DNA of 64,000 nt, taken from the NCBI GenBank assembly GCA_021234155.1, contig JAJEKV010000078.1, forward strand, positions 184,001-248,000, written 5' to 3'. Of the stretch, positions 11,646-22,554 are shown in pieces. The translations under genes and the position numbers were made by a program. Position 1 is the stretch's first letter. Each line of letters opens with the position of its first letter. The DNA comes from Isoetes taiwanensis. Taxonomy: Eukaryota; Streptophyta; Lycopodiopsida; Isoetales; Isoetaceae. The notes beneath the pieces were generated by a model that searched no databases, was not told the DNA's origin, and saw only the letters and a list, made by a program, of their open reading frames with translations.

Positions 11646-13020
11646 GCAGGTCTTTTCTTTTTAGTTGGTTTTCCAGTGGTTTATTATAGTAATTAATTTT
11701 TGATGTTTTTAATGCATGACGCAATCACCTCTTCTACTTAGACACTACCTTTTGAGTTGATATATGCACATTGTATGTTAATGACAAAATGGTACCTACA
11801 TTTCAAACATTGTTTATGAGCAACAATACTTGCATTCTCCACCCGAGTGATTATTATGCAAAATAGGTCATGTATAATATAGTACATACAAAAATTATAC
11901 GCTATGTGATCCAAAGTGTAGTCAATGTATATTATGATTTTTTTTTGGTCCTATACCTTTTACAACTTGTAAGGTGGTGCCTACATAATTTCAATTTCGA
12001 AGATAGGTTAGTAAGCCGTCCTTATTAGACACCTACCTCGAGGCTTAAAGATAAGAATAATTCATTACTTTTTTATTGAACGTGTAGGGCATAGTCATGC
12101 TTTGGAATTCTCTATGACTTAACTAAGGACTTGAAGACTGGTGGAGGAGGACGAGGATGCTAACGAGGGACACAACAATAACAGTGATTTTTGGGTCTTG
12201 TCCTCAATTTCCTTACATAATATGCACTCTATGCAGCATCAAACTTAAGACATATTTGTCTTAGGACTAGTGTGTTATGTAATGTCTAGAAAGTGATATC
12301 AGATTACTACAGCTTAAAATGACTTGCAAACTTCCCTACAATGTGTCTATACGATGTCATCCAGATCGCCCATCTCGTAGATTATGTTCCATGGTTGGTT
12401 TTTACAATCGACGGATGTAATTGTGTCCCCCATACCTATTACTTAAAGAGGTAATTTTAAGGACCGAAAATTTCGTGGTAAAATTTTTACGGCCGCCAGC
12501 GAAGCCGCTAAGAAGTTTCAATAAGCGGAGCGAAACCGGCAAAATTACCGAAAATTTCTCCTAAATTTTTCAATCCTTAAATTTTCCTTACAAATAGGGG
12601 CTTCAAATTTCTCCCCGATTCTTTTTTTGGCGAGTTTCCATAAATCTTCTATAGTGGTCCGCTTTTAGCAGAGGAAGTTTAAGATCATCCGCAGATCAAT
12701 TGTAGTTTTTGACTTGAAAACAAGTCGCTTTGTGGCAAAATTTGAAGGCCCCCGCTTTTTCGCTTGATGTGCCCGCAAGGGCCTGAAGAGGCCACTACAC
12801 GGCCTCTTCAGACCCCTTCAACTCAGAACTCTACGGGACCCTAAAATTTTCCAAGATTTCGTGATTCCCTTTTTTTTTTTTTTAATTAGTTTCGCGGGTC
12901 TAAGAATTCAAGATTCTCCCACCCCTTTTTTTTTAAATTAGTTTCATGTCTAAGTTTATGGGGGCAATAATGTGGTTGAAATCGAGACCGTACATTTATT
13001 ACATAAGATTTTTAAAGGTT
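11646..13020. other. No recognisable gene
   Basis: AT-rich to 12,450. A purine/pyrimidine-biased stretch with AAAATTTCG variants (12,465-12,560) and homopolymer T runs near 12,865-12,935 follow. No coding signal found. Confidence 0.5.
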
Positions 13021-13820
13021 TTTCATGGTATTCGTGATGAAAATACAATAAGGCCGATGGTGGCATGCCGGATTCCAAAGATGAGCATCTAGGTTTTTTT
13101 TTCTTCTCGCTGCCGCGGTGTGTCCGGGGCACATGGTTTCGTGATTCAAGAGTTCAAAGTAGATGGCATAAGCTATGGCGGATTGGTTGCGGCAAGCCAT
13201 GGTGCATTTGCTGGCGCTTGGGATTTAGGCTTCCGTGCTTGCTTGCTTGCTATGGGAAGTTTTTCCCAGGTTTTGTCGACCAGACTTGAAACGGCCCCAA
13301 GAGACTCGTAAGAGATTGGTAAAGGGCTATAGGAAAATCCGGTACCGGGATTGATATCGATTCGGATCTTTTCGCATGGTCGACGGTGTGGTCGATTTTC
13401 ATCCATGTGTCCTCGAAGGGTAGCACCACGCCTCGTTCAACCCCCGCCCCGTGGATGCAGCTTAGAAAGTGATGCAAGATCTGCTCATGACTCAAAGTTG
13501 CTTCGCTGTTTTTGTATCGTGGAGGTTCTCCGAGCTTGGGTTTTTACAGGTTCTTGGTCTCGAGGTTGTTGCATTTTTGGCATCATACTAGATAGCTATC
13601 TACAGAGAAAATGCAAGTAGATGGAGTTTATAAAACATTTGTGAGCACTTATACCGCACCAAGCAAAGCCCGGTTCTAAGATGGTCTTAGGGTGAAGGAG
13701 CAAGTAAATGCTTCATTTTGTAAGGATCGGAAGGAAGATTATGTGAGTAAACAAATTCAATGGGGGATGGTTGAAGATCCCCCCCTCATCTTTAGTATCC
13801 CGCCCGAGCAGCTACTGAGT

Positions 13821-13875
13821 ATCCGCCCCTCCATTGAACTAATCCGCCCCTCCATTGAACCTATCCGCCCTCTCT
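13821..13875 (+). repeat. 21 bp tandem repeat, 2.5 units
   Basis: ATCCGCCCCTCCATTGAACT plus one base occurs at 13,821 and 13,842, followed by a partial ATCCGCCCTC. The period is a multiple of three and encodes IRPSIEL/IRPSIEP in one frame. Confidence 0.8.
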
Positions 13876-14098
13876 CTACCGGATCGCCTTTGATAAGACA
13901 AACCGCATAAGATTTTGGTATTTTTTTTGTACTAAATCGCAAAGCAGAGGGGGGCCGATAAGTTCAAAGGGGGTAAAATGGATTTGTTCAATGGGAGGGG
14001 CCATCTGCTTCAATCGCTGCACAGGCCGGTTTGTACAATAGAGGGGGTCGGATTCTTCAAATTAGCCTTCAAATGAAAAACAAAAACGAGCTTCTTCT

Positions 14099-14149
14099 GG
14101 GCTTGGTTTTGGTTTGTTCGACCGATCCGGGCTTGGTTTTGGTTTGTTC
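14099..14149 (+). repeat. Direct repeat, 30 bp period
   Basis: GGGCTTGGTTTTGGTTTGTT occurs at 14,099 and 14,129. The 9 bp between the copies is not repeated. Confidence 0.8.
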
Positions 14150-14215
14150 TCAAAAGCAAGAAATATGATACCATTGACAACCCATCGATCATTTTTTTTT
14201 TATCTCGATTGACTT

Positions 14216-14247
14216 GATGGGGTCAAACATGGATGTTTGACCCCATC
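14216..14247. repeat. Perfect 15 bp inverted repeat with 2 nt spacer
   Basis: GATGGGGTCAAACAT at 14,216-14,230 is followed by GG and then its exact reverse complement at 14,233-14,247. It would form a cruciform or, if transcribed, a tight hairpin. No T tract follows directly and no neighbouring gene explains it. Confidence 0.9.
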
Positions 14248-14933
14248 TTGTTTTGTGGGAAGGGCTCAGAGAGCCCTATATGGGATATTCCCATAAAAAT
14301 TCTGCAATCCAATGGCCTCAAATTTTACACACAACCCCAAACGATAATACATCGAAAATTTCGGGTCCCTCTCCGGCCCGAGATGAAGAACGCCTCTGCT
14401 GTTCCGTGCTTCCGAAGCTCGGGCCGCGGGTTATAGCCGTAAGCCGTGGTTCAAAAGCTATAGGTCCCGCTCCTAGCTCCCCGGAAGTTTCCTCTTCCGA
14501 ATTCACCTGAGAACTAGTTTTAAAAGGACCGGACGGAGGCTTAGAATTATCGTGATCCCCCGTAGTTGGATTTTGAATGGCGGGCGTGGGAAGAGCCTCA
14601 AGAGGATAGTATCATGGTCTGGCGCTTCTACTAGTAACATTCGTGAATTATAGGGGCAGGAGATAAAGCCCAGATTTTCCCAAAAATTAATCGACATCTA
14701 TCAGCTCTTCGGGCGGCAGATATTCCGATTTCTTCGCATTGTCGCTCTGGCAGTCGCCTCTTTGTCGCAGAATGGGCCGATATTTCAATGTATTTTGGGA
14801 TTGGCAGGAGATAGTGACGATCGGATCCTCTCTCCGACTCTACTTTCTCCAATTATCGCAGCTGGGAATTATGCTTAGCCCCAAGCAGATCTCACTCCTC
14901 ATCTTCATTTCCTTGCTTCGTTATGTTCATGTT

Positions 14934-15295
14934 TGTTGGAATAGATAGAATAGCAGTAAGATAAAAACAGCTTGATATTATAATGAATTGAAGTATAAAG
15001 AAGGTGGCTTAGAACAAGCCAGATAATATCAAACAATGTAAGGAAAGAACAAAGATCAAGAACACAAAAGTAAACAAGTAGGAGCAGAATCAAGGCGCCA
15101 TGATGAACTCGAATGGATGGATGAGCCAGATCTCCTCGGTCTTGCTTTTTAATGGTGCTTGCTCAAACGGTCACTTCTATTTGTGGCATGCGTGTAGGCT
15201 ATATTAAGATCTAAAGGAATATCTTTAATATCTAACAACTTTCTCAAGCACCTAATCTTCTAACGTTGCATGTCGATCCGCTTTGAATCCCAACA
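14934..15295 (-). repeat. 3' LTR of the Copia element
   Basis: The two LTRs are identical over long stretches and differ in about a dozen compact patches. Nearly all of those patches fall where the other LTR has CAG or CTG. See the findings. Confidence 0.95.
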
Positions 15296-15308
15296 CCCCC
15301 ACTCAAAG
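15296..15308 (-). promoter_or_regulatory. Polypurine tract of the Copia element
   Basis: On the minus strand TTTGAGTGGGGG directly precedes the 3' LTR. This is the usual plus-strand primer position and composition for Copia elements. Confidence 0.75.
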
Positions 15309-15425
15309 CATAGATCACCTTGCCTCCTCAGAATCAAGAGATTAGCCCCCACTCGGAGACAAGCCGCTTTGAGACAAGGCCAAGGAGGTGAGACATCGTG
15401 GAGTAATTTAGGGGAGGCCAAGGCT

Positions 15426-16836
15426 TTAGTAAGCATATCGCCAGTGCATGGAATCGAGGGGAGGAAGAGTGATGGTAGAGTTGGCGACATGATCACGAAG
15501 GAAATGAAAGCGCAGGTCAATGTGTTTGAGACGCCGATGGTTGACCGGGTTATGAGCGACTGCAATAGCTCCCTGATTATCATTGTGAAGGGGAATTTGG
15601 AGTGGAATTTGCAGGTGCATGGTTTCAGAGAGAGTGCGTAACCAAAGAGCTTCGCGGGTAGCATGAGAGAGACTGATATACTCTGCTTCTGTGGTGGAGA
15701 GAGCGGTGCATTGCTGTTTGGAATCGCCCTGCCTGATGGCGCACTCGCAAGACAAAAATGCATAACCGGAGATAGACTTACGGTCTTGAGAATCACCTGC
15801 CCAATCAGCGTCACAGAATCCTTGAATTGAACTGCCCCCACTGGCTCGATACATCAGTCCATGGGTGAGTGTGCCAGCAAGATATCGCAGAGTGCGTTTG
15901 AGAGCAATGCAGTGAGTATGCTTAGGATCATTAAGGAATTGGCTGAGCTTGCAAACAGGGAATGTGAGGTCAGGGCGGGTAGCTTGAGAGGCAAAATTGA
16001 TGGAGCCAACAATGGATTCAGAGTGTTCAAAGCAAAGTAAAGATAGTCTTTGGAGCATGGAGGATCAGAGGATAAGAGTTGGCAGTGAGGATCAAGGGGA
16101 GTAGTGCTGGGATTGCATTGCAGGAGATGGTGGCGAGCAAGGATGCTTTGCAAGTATTTGTGCTGGCTGAGAAACAGTGTGCCTTGAGCAGGGTCATAGT
16201 TGATTTGAATGCCAAGAAAATAATGGGCAGGGCCGAGGTCTTTCATGGAAAAATGCATGGAGAGTTGTCTTTGTTTCGCACCAGCAAGATCGTGAGGATG
16301 GTGTGCAAGGAGGAGAAGGTCATCGACATAAACAGCAAGGATAATTGGAAAGGGATCAGTCTGAAAGTAGATGCTTGTGTCAGCAGGGCAAGCATGGAAG
16401 CCAAGAGAGGAGATGACAGTGCGAAAGGTTTGATACCATGCGCGAGATGCCTGACGGAGCCCATATAATGCCTTGTGTAACTCCAAGATGTCAATTTGAG
16501 GGAATGGAAGCCTTCTGGAGGTTCAATGTAAACTTCCTCTTGGAGATTGCCGTGAAGAAATGCGTTGTGAACATCCATCTGATGGATGAGAAAACCGTGA
16601 AGAGTGGCATATGCAAGAAGAGTGCGAATGGAGGAGAGACGTGCAACTGGTGCATATGTCTCATCAAAATCAATGCCTTCAATTTGATCAAAACCCTTGG
16701 CAACGAATCGAGCTTTGAATGCCCACTTTGCCATCACTGTGTACTTAACCTTGAAGACCCAACGGCCGCCAACAATGGTGTGATCCGGGACGACAGGAAC
16801 AATGCTCCATGTGCCATGCCGTTGAATGGATTCCAA
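15426..16836 (-). pseudogene. Copia reverse transcriptase and RNase H
   Basis: The polymerase domain starts near 16,836 with WVFKVKY, FDQIEGIDFDETYAPVARL and MDVHNAFLHGNLQEEVYIEP. It shifts frame near 16,480 and continues LHKALYGLRQASRAW. The catalytic YVDD box lies at 16,319-16,330, followed by KDLGPAHYFLGIQ. A second shift near 16,050 leads into RNase H: GFCDADWAGDSQDRKSISGY, STTEAEYISLSHATREALWL, DNQGAIAVAHNP and HIDLRFHFLRDHV. The key acidic residues of both enzymes (YVDD; DADW, TEAEY, DNQGA) are present. These enzymes copy the element RNA into DNA. Only the frameshifts prevent a continuous product. Confidence 0.93.
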
Positions 16837-18106
16837 TTGTCCCCAAGATAGCTCTCGCCAGCAAAAGCTTTGATGGGGGGCCGCGTGATGGCATCTTGAA
16901 AGGATTTGGGTTCATGAATCAAGTCATCCGCAAGCATGACATAATCTGAGGTCCACCGAGGAGCTTGACGCCTACAGTTGGTCCGCCTCGAGGGGAACAG
17001 AGAGACAAAAAGCAGAGCGAAAGTGTGGAGCTCATGAGGAGGTGGTGTAGGCGGAGTGGGAAGTGGAGAAGAAGCAAGGGGCTCATGAGATGTAGGCAGA
17101 GTGGGAGGCAAAAGAGGGCTGCCGGGAAGGTCCGGACAGATCAAATTGATCAAAACTATCAAAAGGATTTCAATGGGAAGTGCAATGGGAATGGGATCAT
17201 GAAGAGAGCAAGATTCTGTCTCATTGAAGGCAGCATTGGGGCTGATAATCAATTTATGATTATGCAGATCAAAGAATCGATAGGCTTTATGCTTGGAGCT
17301 ATAACCAATAAACATGCAGGGCAGTCCCATAGGATCCATTTTATGGGGTGGATGATGATGAACAAAGGCCTTGCATCCAAATACACGGAGATGTGTGTGT
17401 GAAACGGGTCCGGGCAGTCCAAAGCTCTTCAGGGATGGCATGATCAAGGGCACGATGGGGAGCCAAGTTGATAAGGTAAGTGGCAGTTGCAATGGCCTCA
17501 CCCCAGAATTGATGGGGAACATGCATGGAGGATAGAAGTGTACGGGCCATTTCCAATAACGTGCGGTTGGCTCTTTCTATGCGCCCATTCTGTTCAGGGC
17601 AGTAGGGGGCAGAGAATTCATGATGGATGCCAAATTGAGAACAGAGTTGATGGAATAGACGTGAGGTAAATTCACCTCCACCATCAGTCCGAAGAGTGCG
17701 AATAGGAGCAGCAATAAGGGTTTCAAATTGGATCTTAAAGGAACAGAAGAATTCATAAGTGTCTCTTTTGGTGCGCATAAGATATGTAAAAAGTTTACGG
17801 GAGTAATCATCAAGAAGTACAAGAATGTATTTGGCACCATTGTGGTGGGATAAACGGACTGGTCCAACAAGATCAAGATGTACAAGTTCATGGCGGGAAG
17901 AAGCATGAGAGGATGACAACGAAATATAAGACGGGTGACTTTGCATTGAAGACAAGCATTGCAAAAATGCGATTAGATTTGGGAAGAGTAGCAAGATGGC
18001 CAGATTTTTGGAGATGTTGAATGCGGCTGGCACTTAGGTGGCCAAGGCGGTGATGCCAAAGGTCATATGAATCCCGATCCGAGCCAATGTTGGCATGTTC
18101 CTCCAT
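16734..18106 (-). pseudogene. Copia integrase with GAG-pre-integrase zinc region
   Basis: The region opens with LWHHRLGHLSASRIQ (18,060-18,015), the histidine half of the HHCC zinc-binding domain; the cysteine half is shifted in frame. The catalytic core follows: LVHLDLVGPV (first D), TDGGGEFTS (second D) and PEQNGRIERANRTLLE (the E). Then come QFWGEAIATATYLIN and the Copia-type tail with PHTHLRVFGCKAF and FIGYSSKHKAYRFFD. The full DDE set is visible. Frame changes near 17,900-18,050, 17,400-17,350 and at the integrase/RT junction near 16,750 break the polyprotein. Confidence 0.93.
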
Positions 18107-18149
18107 CGCAACAAATAAAGATTTCCAACACGTGTGCCAAGGAGGACTT

Positions 18150-18420
18150 TTCGGTCTTTGCTTGTTGAAGATGGAGCGTTGACGTTGAAGAAATTCAACC
18201 TTGAGGCCTCAGACCGTGATTTGACTAATAGAGAAGCCAGATTCTTAGTCGTCCCAGAACATGGAGCACATTAGAAATATATTTCTTTGAGCCATCGAAG
18301 AGGAAAGGAAATGGTACCAACAAAGAAATTCCGTTGTTGAGAATCATCTCCCGCACGCACAGTTCTTGGTATGGGTAGCAGCTCATAAGTGACAAAGAAG
18401 TGCTCATGTGGAGTCATATG
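18150..18420 (-). pseudogene. Copia aspartic protease region
   Basis: A broken frame reads HMSTSLSLMSCYPY and then, in the shifted frame, FLFDGSKKYISNVLHVLG, typical of the segment after the active site of Copia proteases. The active-site DSGAS-like motif is not intact in any frame I followed. Position between gag and integrase supports the call. Confidence 0.7.
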
Positions 18421-18520
18421 GGATGTGGCCCCTGTGAGTCAAGATACTGTGAGGTGTCGGTTCGACAAATCTCATTGAAGCCATCACCGGAAAACAGAAC
18501 TCGGTCCGCGAATGGTGAGG

Positions 18521-19490
18521 TTATCGCGTTTTTCCGGTGGAGGGGCCGACTTTGGAGTAGGCAATGGAGTGGTGGGATTTTGTGGACCGTGAGTGGGTAG
18601 CAGAGGGGTTGTGATGACAAGGGTGCATCACGCATAATGGCCAAGCAGGTTGGCATCGAAAACATTGAATCTTGGATCTGTCCGGTCCTTGACGACGAGA
18701 ATTTGAACGAGAATTGGAATGTTGGGAACGTGAGGATTGGGAGGTATTGGAGGTCTTTTTATCATTTGCATACTGCAGAGAGTCTTCCGAGGGCTTGGTC
18801 TTGCGCATGGCCTCCAATCGAACACGATCTATGGTAGCTTCAAAATCAAATTCCTCAACCTTGCCTTCAAGAAAGGTAACCGATTGTCGTAAGTATGAGG
18901 CGGACTATTCAACAAGACACGGACCTTTTCGCCTTCGTAGATTGATGCAAAAGGGTCGTCAAATCATCAAGAATATCCTTCATATTCTCGATATGGACGC
19001 CTACATCATCCCCATCATGCATTTCTAGATCATGCAACTTCTTGCAAAGAAGAACACGATTAATCGCTGTCTTTGGAGGCATAACGTTTGCTCGGGATGG
19101 CCCAAGCTCTCTTGCAAAGGGCGTAATCCTTGACTAGCTTGGCCGGCAGTGTCCCCCTGACTCCCCGCAGATCAGTATTCTTGCTTTAAGATCTCGTCCC
19201 TCATCATGGACCTGGATCAATATCTTCACCGCTTCACTTTGATCACCATCACCCTCACTAGCATGCTCGCCCGAAGAACTCGGGATCCACTAGGTGCCAA
19301 AGATCTTTGTCTTGCAGAATCATTCGCATCCTCCATTTCCGCAGATGGAAGTTCTTTCCATCGAACCGTTCCATCATCCTCCATTCGGTTTGACCACCTT
19401 GGGCGCCCGATTCAGATTATACATCTTGTGAGAGAGAAAGAGAAAGGACGAAATAGAGAAGAAGGAGAACTTAGGGTGCGGCTTAGGCGG
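18521..19490 (-). pseudogene. Copia gag nucleocapsid region
   Basis: A serine/arginine-rich basic linker (SQHSNSRSNSRRQG) precedes a CCHC zinc knuckle near 18,630-18,665. Its first half, CFRC, is in one frame and GHYA in the next, so the knuckle is split by a frameshift. Upstream to about 19,490 the gag capsid region is present only as short broken frames. Gag would package the element RNA. Confidence 0.75.
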
Positions 19491-19521
19491 ATTTGTTTAG
19501 CCAAAGCGTGGGCCCATAACT

Positions 19522-19883
19522 TGTTGGAATAGATAGAATAGCAGAAGATAAAACAGTTTGATATTATAATGAATTGAAGTACAGCAGGCTGGCTTAGAAC
19601 AAGCCAGATAATATCAAACAATGTAAGGAAAGAACAGCACTGAAGAACACAGCAGGTAAACAAGTAGGAGCAGAACTGAAGGCGCCACAGATGAACTCGA
19701 ACTGGATGGATCAGCGTATCTCTGGTCTTGCTTTTTAATGGTGCTTGCTCAAAACGGTCACTTCTATTTGTGGCATGCAGGTAGGCTATATTAAGATCTA
19801 AAGGAATATCTTTAATATCTAACAACTTTCTGAAGCACGAATCTTCTAACGGTTGCATGCTGATCTGGCTTTGAATCCCAACA
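19522..19883 (-). repeat. 5' LTR of the Copia element
   Basis: Same length and termini as the left LTR. It retains about 20 CAG/CTG trinucleotides, against about 5 in the left LTR by my count. Confidence 0.95.
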
Positions 19884-20237
19884 ATGTTGACGCTATTCTT
19901 ACGCTTCGCCGGCTCTGCAGAGCCTGATTTGACCGCACCAAATCGCCTCATTTCTCGAATTTCAGAATATGCTTTCTATCTCACCAATCTTACGCAATTC
20001 CGGCATCTCTGGAGCTATCAGTTTCTTCTACCCTTTGTGCTCATTATAACCATATGCCGGGCTCATGAAATCTTCCGGCTAAGATGGCAGGATTACGAAA
20101 CTGCCAAGAGAGGGTTTGATCGCATCGACCGGGCATTGATCGACGGTCCCTTGGCTGTAAAAAACCACATTCCTTGGCCACAACAAAATACTCACCGTGG
20201 GTATCATGGTCGCGAGGAGATTATGAAAATCATCTAG
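19884..20237 (+). CDS. Hypothetical open frame next to the Copia insertion
   Basis: A 117-codon frame begins at the ATG formed by the target duplication. It has one hydrophobic helix (FLLPFVLIITIC) followed by RAHEIFRLRW and a polar tail. The flanking segment left of the Copia (ORF 14,739-14,948) is likewise hydrophobic, so the element may have split one locus. The frames do not join directly across the empty site, however. Low confidence that this is a real gene. Confidence 0.25.
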   Translation: MLTLFLRFAGSAEPDLTAPNRLISRISEYAFYLTNLTQFRHLWSYQFLLPFVLIITICRAHEIFRLRWQDYETAKRGFDRIDRALIDGPLAVKNHIPWPQQNTHRGYHGREEIMKII

Positions 20238-20331
20238 AAGAGTTTGGAGTTTTTAAGCATTTGGTTTATGTCAAAACCAGCGTTCATTTCTGTGGGTAGA
20301 GACCTCAGGACTGCTGGTATGTGCTCTGTTC

Positions 20332-21420
20332 GTGGGACAAGGTTTGTCGCTGGCTTCTGTTTTCAAATCTGGCGATCATTTATACTGGAAAGTGCTTTAT
20401 GGGTCTCTGTGTCTTGGGATCATGCTTTCTGTAGCGATCAAATGCCTGCCAGGGTTGCTGGTGCGGCTGGATATAGGACTGGAAAATCTCAAATCCGACA
20501 TATGGCAGTTGCCGGAACTCATTTTACAGTACTCGTGGTTCCGAGATATGTCCCGCTTTATAACTACTCTATTCTCAGAGGGTCTTCCAGTTAGCGAAAT
20601 CAGAATCTTGTCCTGGAATATAGATCTAAGAGAATTGGAGGGCATTGAACTTGGATTTCATGCTGTTATTTCCGTCTTAGCTCGGGCTCTCGCACGTGGA
20701 TGCCTTCTTTTGCTTGCATTCTTTCTAAAATTGATATGTGTGAGCAAGCTTATATCATCACTTTGGCGCAAATGTTGGCCTAGCTTGTGTAATTTTGCTG
20801 CAATTCTGGCTGTGAGGGATATATTGAGAACAAAGAGAGCCATTTTAGGAGCCGAACTTGCATTGAATACACGGAAACTGTGCGTATGCCAGAACAGTAA
20901 CAATTGCATCATAACCAAGAGCAAAACAGAATTGGATGCATTGGCAAGGCAGATGGGGATAGACATAGCAAATGCAAGTGGTGACAAAAAAAGGGGAATT
21001 ATTGTGGGATTGTTCAAAATCAACGAGGAAGCAATGAGGGAGGCCGGAAATGATGAAGAGATAGTGTCCGCGTTGGGTCCTGCGCTTGCTCTGGTGAAAC
21101 AATTCTACATCCAAGTATATGGGGAAAAGTATGAGCGTGCTGCTGCAACAGCTGTGGCCAATAGTCTGAAAACATATTGCGATGATGCGTTGAGGGGATA
21201 CCAGGGATGCATCACAGAAGGCGATTGGAAGCTAATGAAGGCTCAAATGCTAACGTGTATGTTGTTCCTTTGGTTAGATCGGCCCGATAGAAAGGAGCTG
21301 GACAATCCTTTGTGTAACACCCTTGCTGGTGGCCCCTTATACGATTGGATTGACTACCGCAGAGACGTCTACACTAATAATGAGTGTGACTTCATTGCAT
21401 TCCCAGGCCCTTTCCCCTAA
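20332..21420 (+). CDS. Hypothetical protein, 362 aa, longest open frame in the window
   Basis: The N-terminal half has two strongly hydrophobic stretches: around residues 21-48 (KVLYGSLCLGIMLSVAIKCL) and 113-145 (ARGCLLLLAFFLKLICV). A membrane location is plausible. The C-terminal half (from about residue 184) starts with a C-x-C...C pattern (LCVCQNSNNC). It continues with a helix-rich soluble region and ends LYDWIDYRRDVYTNNECDFI and FPGPFP. That half recurs at 26,181-26,716, so it is the conserved unit. I do not recognise the family. The hydrophobic half is absent from the second copy, so it may be a separate exon or fortuitous. The start codon is unproven, since the frame is open upstream of no obvious promoter. 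Confidence 0.5.
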   Translation: MGQGLSLASVFKSGDHLYWKVLYGSLCLGIMLSVAIKCLPGLLVRLDIGLENLKSDIWQLPELILQYSWFRDMSRFITTLFSEGLPVSEIRILSWNIDLRELEGIELGFHAVISVLARALARGCLLLLAFFLKLICVSKLISSLWRKCWPSLCNFAAILAVRDILRTKRAILGAELALNTRKLCVCQNSNNCIITKSKTELDALARQMGIDIANASGDKKRGIIVGLFKINEEAMREAGNDEEIVSALGPALALVKQFYIQVYGEKYERAAATAVANSLKTYCDDALRGYQGCITEGDWKLMKAQMLTCMLFLWLDRPDRKELDNPLCNTLAGGPLYDWIDYRRDVYTNNECDFIAFPGPFP

Positions 21421-22540
21421 GGGCTCCTCCTCCCCTAAGGTCTGATCCTGAGCCTCTCGTCGAGATATTGGTCCCCTCTATCGTTTATTCTCCGCCACTA
21501 AATAAACAAGGCGCTGCCCATAAAGGGTTGCCCTCCAGTTTCTTGGAGAGTAGGGGAGGGTCCCCAACATTGACGCATGACCTAATTTTAATGCATTTTT
21601 TTCACTCATTTTAACGCGAAACAGGGCCATTTTTGACGTATAACTGTGCCCACATTTAACGCAGACGTGGTCTGTGTGTGACGCAGCTCCAGCGAGAAGT
21701 GTTCTCGGAACGTAGAGATTTGAGAGGAGTGGGCGTCAGAATGGCGGTTCCACATGTTGCCAGAGGTAAGATGACTCTTACATGCTAGATCTGTAGGCTT
21801 ACTTTTTCTATGCAATTTGATGTAATCTGTATGCTTGCCAAATGGCTCAAAAGGTTGAATTGGAGTTCTTAAAGATCCAGACAATCCATTTCCCACATTA
21901 TTTCTCAGATATTCCTTAACACTTTCAAGCCTTTGAAAGCTCAATCAAGCATATTTTTGGAGATCTTGAGGCTGAATATAGTGCCATTTATGCTGGACGG
22001 CATAATTGGTGTGGATTTGAAAAAGCACTAGGCAAACACAGTGTTGTGGAGCCAATGAATATAATCAGTCTCAACCTCCTAGTCAATTTAATTTCTCTGC
22101 CATATCTAGTGGTTTAGGCACATCTGTGAAATTAGGGATGATACAAAGGAAGCAATATGCTGGGTGATAGTATGTATGGCCAGTTGAAGGTCCCAAATGG
22201 GGTTTCTTTTTCATTAATCTCAGCGGGAGATGGTATACCTGTGGCATCAGACTAGATAAGCCTCTGCACACTATGTGCTGGAAATCAACCAGGTTAATCA
22301 TGGAGAATGTAGGTGAGACACCTTTGCCATTCTAAATGTGGGGACAATCATTATAAAATGAATTCTACCATTCTGGGAAACAGTGCTTCTCGCCCCAAAT
22401 CCAGTGGCAAACTTTGCATAGATTTCTCTATCTGTTCATCAGGGACTGTAGAATCTACTAAATGTGGAAACATCATTGATACATCTATCAATTGGCTCAA
22501 ATATCATAATACATGCGCCTGTTTCTTTCCCATAAAAATC
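21421..22540. other. No clear gene; possible degraded receptor ectodomain at 22.0-22.5 kb
   Basis: Homology to the region after the 26.7 kb copy continues to about 21,540. From 22,030 to 22,540 several cysteine-containing open pieces (for example CCGANEYNQSQ and SKCGNIIDTSINW) precede a receptor-kinase transmembrane segment. They could be remnants of its extracellular part, but no domain signature is legible. Confidence 0.3.
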
Positions 22541-22554
22541 AAACAGCTTTTCTA

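Larger units (their letters stand above)
13021..14733. other. Non-coding or unrecognised sequence with small repeats
   Basis: Short open frames on both strands overlap (for example 13,065-13,311, 13,351-13,620 and 14,233-14,510) and match nothing I know. GC is higher than in the flanks. Three small structures inside are listed separately: a 21 bp tandem, a 30 bp tandem and a perfect inverted repeat. Confidence 0.45.
14934..19883 (-). mobile_element. Copia LTR retrotransposon, full length, frameshifted
   Basis: Two 362 bp LTRs (14,934-15,295 and 19,522-19,883) start TGTTGGAATAGATAG and end CTTTGAATCCCAACA on the plus strand. ATGTT at 14,929-14,933 and 19,884-19,888 is a perfect 5 bp target duplication. 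The minus-strand order is gag, protease, integrase, reverse transcriptase, RNase H, which is the Copia (Ty1) order. Coding capacity is broken by at least five frameshifts. The polypurine tract abuts the left (3') LTR. No clear initiator-Met primer binding site (TGGTATCAGA) lies next to the right (5') LTR; the sequence there on the minus strand is GTTATGGGCCCACGC. The element landed in an already non-coding or unknown locus (14.7 / 19.9 kb). Confidence 0.95.

Noticed and set aside
19500-19521. Standard initiator-Met primer binding site for the Copia element
   Set aside because: The minus-strand sequence next to the 5' LTR does not contain TGGTATCAGA; a different primer or sequence error is possible, so none was annotated.
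14739-20237. A single host gene split by the Copia insertion
   Set aside because: Joining the flanks at the target site puts the two open frames in different phases with a stop about 40 bp later; only the insertion itself is certain.
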